DNA of 7,301 nt from Bacillota bacterium (GTDB lineage Bacteria; Bacillota; Clostridia; Acetivibrionales; DSM-1351): NCBI GenBank assembly GCA_023395575.1, contig JAEWZA010000316.1, positions 1-7,301 on the forward strand, written 5' to 3'. This document shows, piece by piece, positions 6,142-7,301 of the stretch. Under the pieces are notes generated by a model. The model ran no database searches. It had not been told where the DNA came from and saw nothing but the letters and a program-made list of their open reading frames with translations. The translations under genes were made by a program, and so were the position numbers. The first letter of the stretch is position 1, and each line of letters begins with the position of its first letter.

Positions 6142-6885
6142 TCACATTTTTATATTCATAATTTTATTGGATATACAAAATGACACTGTAAGCAATATCA
6201 AGGATACTGTCATAGCTACTCTTCCTTGAAATGTTGAAAATACAGGTTCTATATATTCTGAAGCTGTTATTGACAGAATTAAAACCATACCAATTGGTAT
6301 AAAATTTAATATTTTCTGTTCAAACTTCCTAGCTGACAGCACTGTATCTATCTCCTGCTTCATTTCAATTTTGTCACTAATTATTGCAGCAGAATTCTTT
6401 AATGCATCTATTAGATTTCCGCCAGTCCTTTTGCATATTGAAATTACATCAGCAAAGTTCATAATATCCTCAATATCTGACCTTTTTGCAAAATCAACTA
6501 TTGCCTCTTCAACTGTAATATTATAGGATAGCTTGTGTATTATAACTTTTGTTTCTTTAATAATATAAGCTTCCTCACTAGGATAAAGTACAAACAAGTC
6601 CTCAAGTGCACTTTCAAAAGCATTTTCTAATGCTCTTCCTGCACTTAATGAAGCTGCTAGCGATATTAGTAAATCTTTGAACTGCAAATTAAGTTCCTTT
6701 CTCCTTTTTGTAATTATTTGCTTCTGCTTTACTTTCAAATACATAATTCCAAATGGACATACAATTGTAGAAAACAATATATTTCTATAGAATAAATAAG
6801 AAACTGCAAAAATGAAAATAGCTGCCATAAAGGAATATATAAGCTTCATCTTTATGCTCATAACATATGAATCATAATCAACCAA
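6142..6885 (-). CDS. tadB: TadB-like inner membrane platform protein (T2SSF family)
   Basis: A 247-residue partner of TadC in the pilus membrane platform. Two N-terminal hydrophobic segments lie at about 14-50. The T2SSF domain follows (about 70-190) with FKDLLISLAASLSAGRALENAF (70-90 region), a long amphipathic stretch, FAKRSDIEDIMNF and the CKRTGGNLIDALKNS turn. Two C-terminal hydrophobic helices follow (about 193-208 and 223-239), the second after the FSTFQGR loop. The start chosen is TTG at 6885, because AGGAGG sits seven bases upstream. A GTG at 6909 would extend the frame by eight residues, put that site inside the gene and overlap cpaF by 8 bases. With TTG, the gap to cpaF is 16 bases. 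It forms part of the same tightly packed operon. Confidence 0.9.
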   Translation of the reverse strand: MVDYDSYVMSIKMKLIYSFMAAIFIFAVSYLFYRNILFSTIVCPFGIMYLKVKQKQIITKRRKELNLQFKDLLISLAASLSAGRALENAFESALEDLFVLYPSEEAYIIKETKVIIHKLSYNITVEEAIVDFAKRSDIEDIMNFADVISICKRTGGNLIDALKNSAAIISDKIEMKQEIDTVLSARKFEQKILNFIPIGMVLILSITASEYIEPVFSTFQGRVAMTVSLILLTVSFCISNKIMNIKM

Positions 6886-6892
6886 AAGTATT

Positions 6893-6898
6893 CCTCCT
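6893..6898 (-). promoter_or_regulatory. AGGAGG ribosome binding site fixing the TTG start of tadB
   Basis: AGGAGG lies three bases after the cpaF stop codon and seven bases before TTG 6885. A GTG start at 6909 would lie upstream of it, so TTG is preferred. Confidence 0.75.
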
Positions 6899-6901
6899 GT
6901 T

Positions 6902-7301
6902 TCATACACTTATTTCTTTTTGTGGGTATATCCCAGAATTTATTAATTTAGATTTGTTGAATAATGGATTATTAGTCCTTTTTAAAGAACCAATTACAGA
7001 ATTAGACGAATCAGAACCAGATGGAGAGGCTTCCTCAAAAACAAAAATGGGATTTAGTTTTATTTGATTGTTTTCTATACCTATAATTTCTGATATTTCA
7101 ATTGTTCTTCTTGATTTATCCCTAAGCCTTGAAAGAAAAATAACTATGTCAATTGCGGACGCTATTTGTTTTCTAACTGCTTCAATGGGCAATGTCGACC
7201 AACTCAGTATCATTGTCTCAAGTCTTGACAGCATATCTGCTGTAGAATTTGCATGACCAGTGGAGAGAGAGCCATCGTGTCCAGTATTCATAGCTGTAAG
7301 C
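6902..7301 (-). CDS. cpaF: C-terminal part of the CpaF/TadA secretion ATPase (5' end outside the window)
   Basis: The hexameric cytoplasmic AAA-type motor of the Tad pilus (VirB11/PulE superfamily). About 132 codons are present, open through the right edge, so the ATG at 7291 is internal. The sequence LTAMNTGHDGSLSTGHANS is the family's hallmark stretch with conserved histidines after Walker B. It is followed by MLSRLETMI and by AVRKQIASAIDIVIFLSRLRDKSRRTIEISEIIGIENNQI, the strongly conserved C-terminal helical region of CpaF. Walker A and the Asp/Glu boxes would lie upstream. After the conserved core comes a Ser/Asn-rich tail of about 45 residues that looks unconserved. It is first in the visible operon, and its stop codon is followed immediately by the tadB ribosome binding site. 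Confidence 0.93.
   Translation of the reverse strand, partial: LTAMNTGHDGSLSTGHANSTADMLSRLETMILSWSTLPIEAVRKQIASAIDIVIFLSRLRDKSRRTIEISEIIGIENNQIKLNPIFVFEEASPSGSDSSNSVIGSLKRTNNPLFNKSKLINSGIYPQKEISV

Noticed and set aside
6867..7256. Plus-strand ORFs at 6867-7067 and 7068-7256
   Set aside because: They are antisense to the conserved cpaF 3' end and the tadB start, with no family-like features.
1..7301. CRISPR array, insertion sequence, tRNA or rRNA
   Set aside because: No regularly spaced repeats, transposase-like frames, terminal inverted repeats or cloverleaf sequences were seen; almost the whole window is occupied by one pilus operon.

Overview
The window is AT-rich, and every supported gene lies on the minus strand, so the biology reads from right to left. 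Gene content and order match the membrane and pilin half of a tad (tight adherence, type IVb/Flp pilus) operon of a Gram-positive anaerobe. Several things point to Clostridia: low G+C, strong AGGAGG-type ribosome binding sites, a Flp1-type pilin, a DUF5702-like protein, and an apparent FHA/DUF6382-type gene at the end. I would guess the cellulolytic Ruminiclostridium side of the group, but the sequence alone does not fix the genus. No outer-membrane secretin is visible here, which fits a monoderm, although the upstream part of the locus lies outside the window.

In transcription order the layout is: the 3' end of the CpaF/TadA secretion ATPase (7301-6902); the two polytopic platform proteins TadB (6885-6142) and TadC (6135-5254); a tiny Flp1-type major pilin (5216-5004); a TadE-like pseudopilin (4955-4332); a large membrane-anchored DUF5702-like protein with a coiled-coil region (4310-2127); a second, longer TadE-like protein (2140-1046); an A24-type prepilin peptidase (963-346); and, after a 231-base gap, the first 38 codons of a gene that resembles FHA/DUF6382 proteins of tad loci (114-1).

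The genes appear to form one assembly line. CpaF powers TadB/TadC in the membrane. The peptidase removes the leader of the pilin and of the TadE-like pseudopilins at a Gly in front of a class III (xTVE) motif. The Flp subunits then polymerise, while the TadE and DUF5702 proteins probably act as minor, priming or tip components. From cpaF to the second TadE gene the genes are separated by at most about 50 bases or overlap, and no terminator is visible, so co-transcription is likely. The peptidase sits after an 82-base gap and may have extra transcription input.

The most interesting point is the C-terminal third of the second TadE-like protein. Its residues 233-265 closely match my recollection of the signature of CdiA/filamentous-haemagglutinin C-terminal endonuclease toxins (RG....G.NLP.NFP.I..F.NG.ATSIKS). 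The positions where I expect the acidic catalytic residues carry Arg and Ala. There is also no immunity gene next to it. This suggests a toxin-nuclease fold recruited, probably in inactive form, onto a pilus-associated protein. A second theme is the use of TTG start codons with good ribosome binding sites for tadB, the DUF5702 gene and the long tadE gene, whereas the major pilin has ATG with a perfect AGGAGG.
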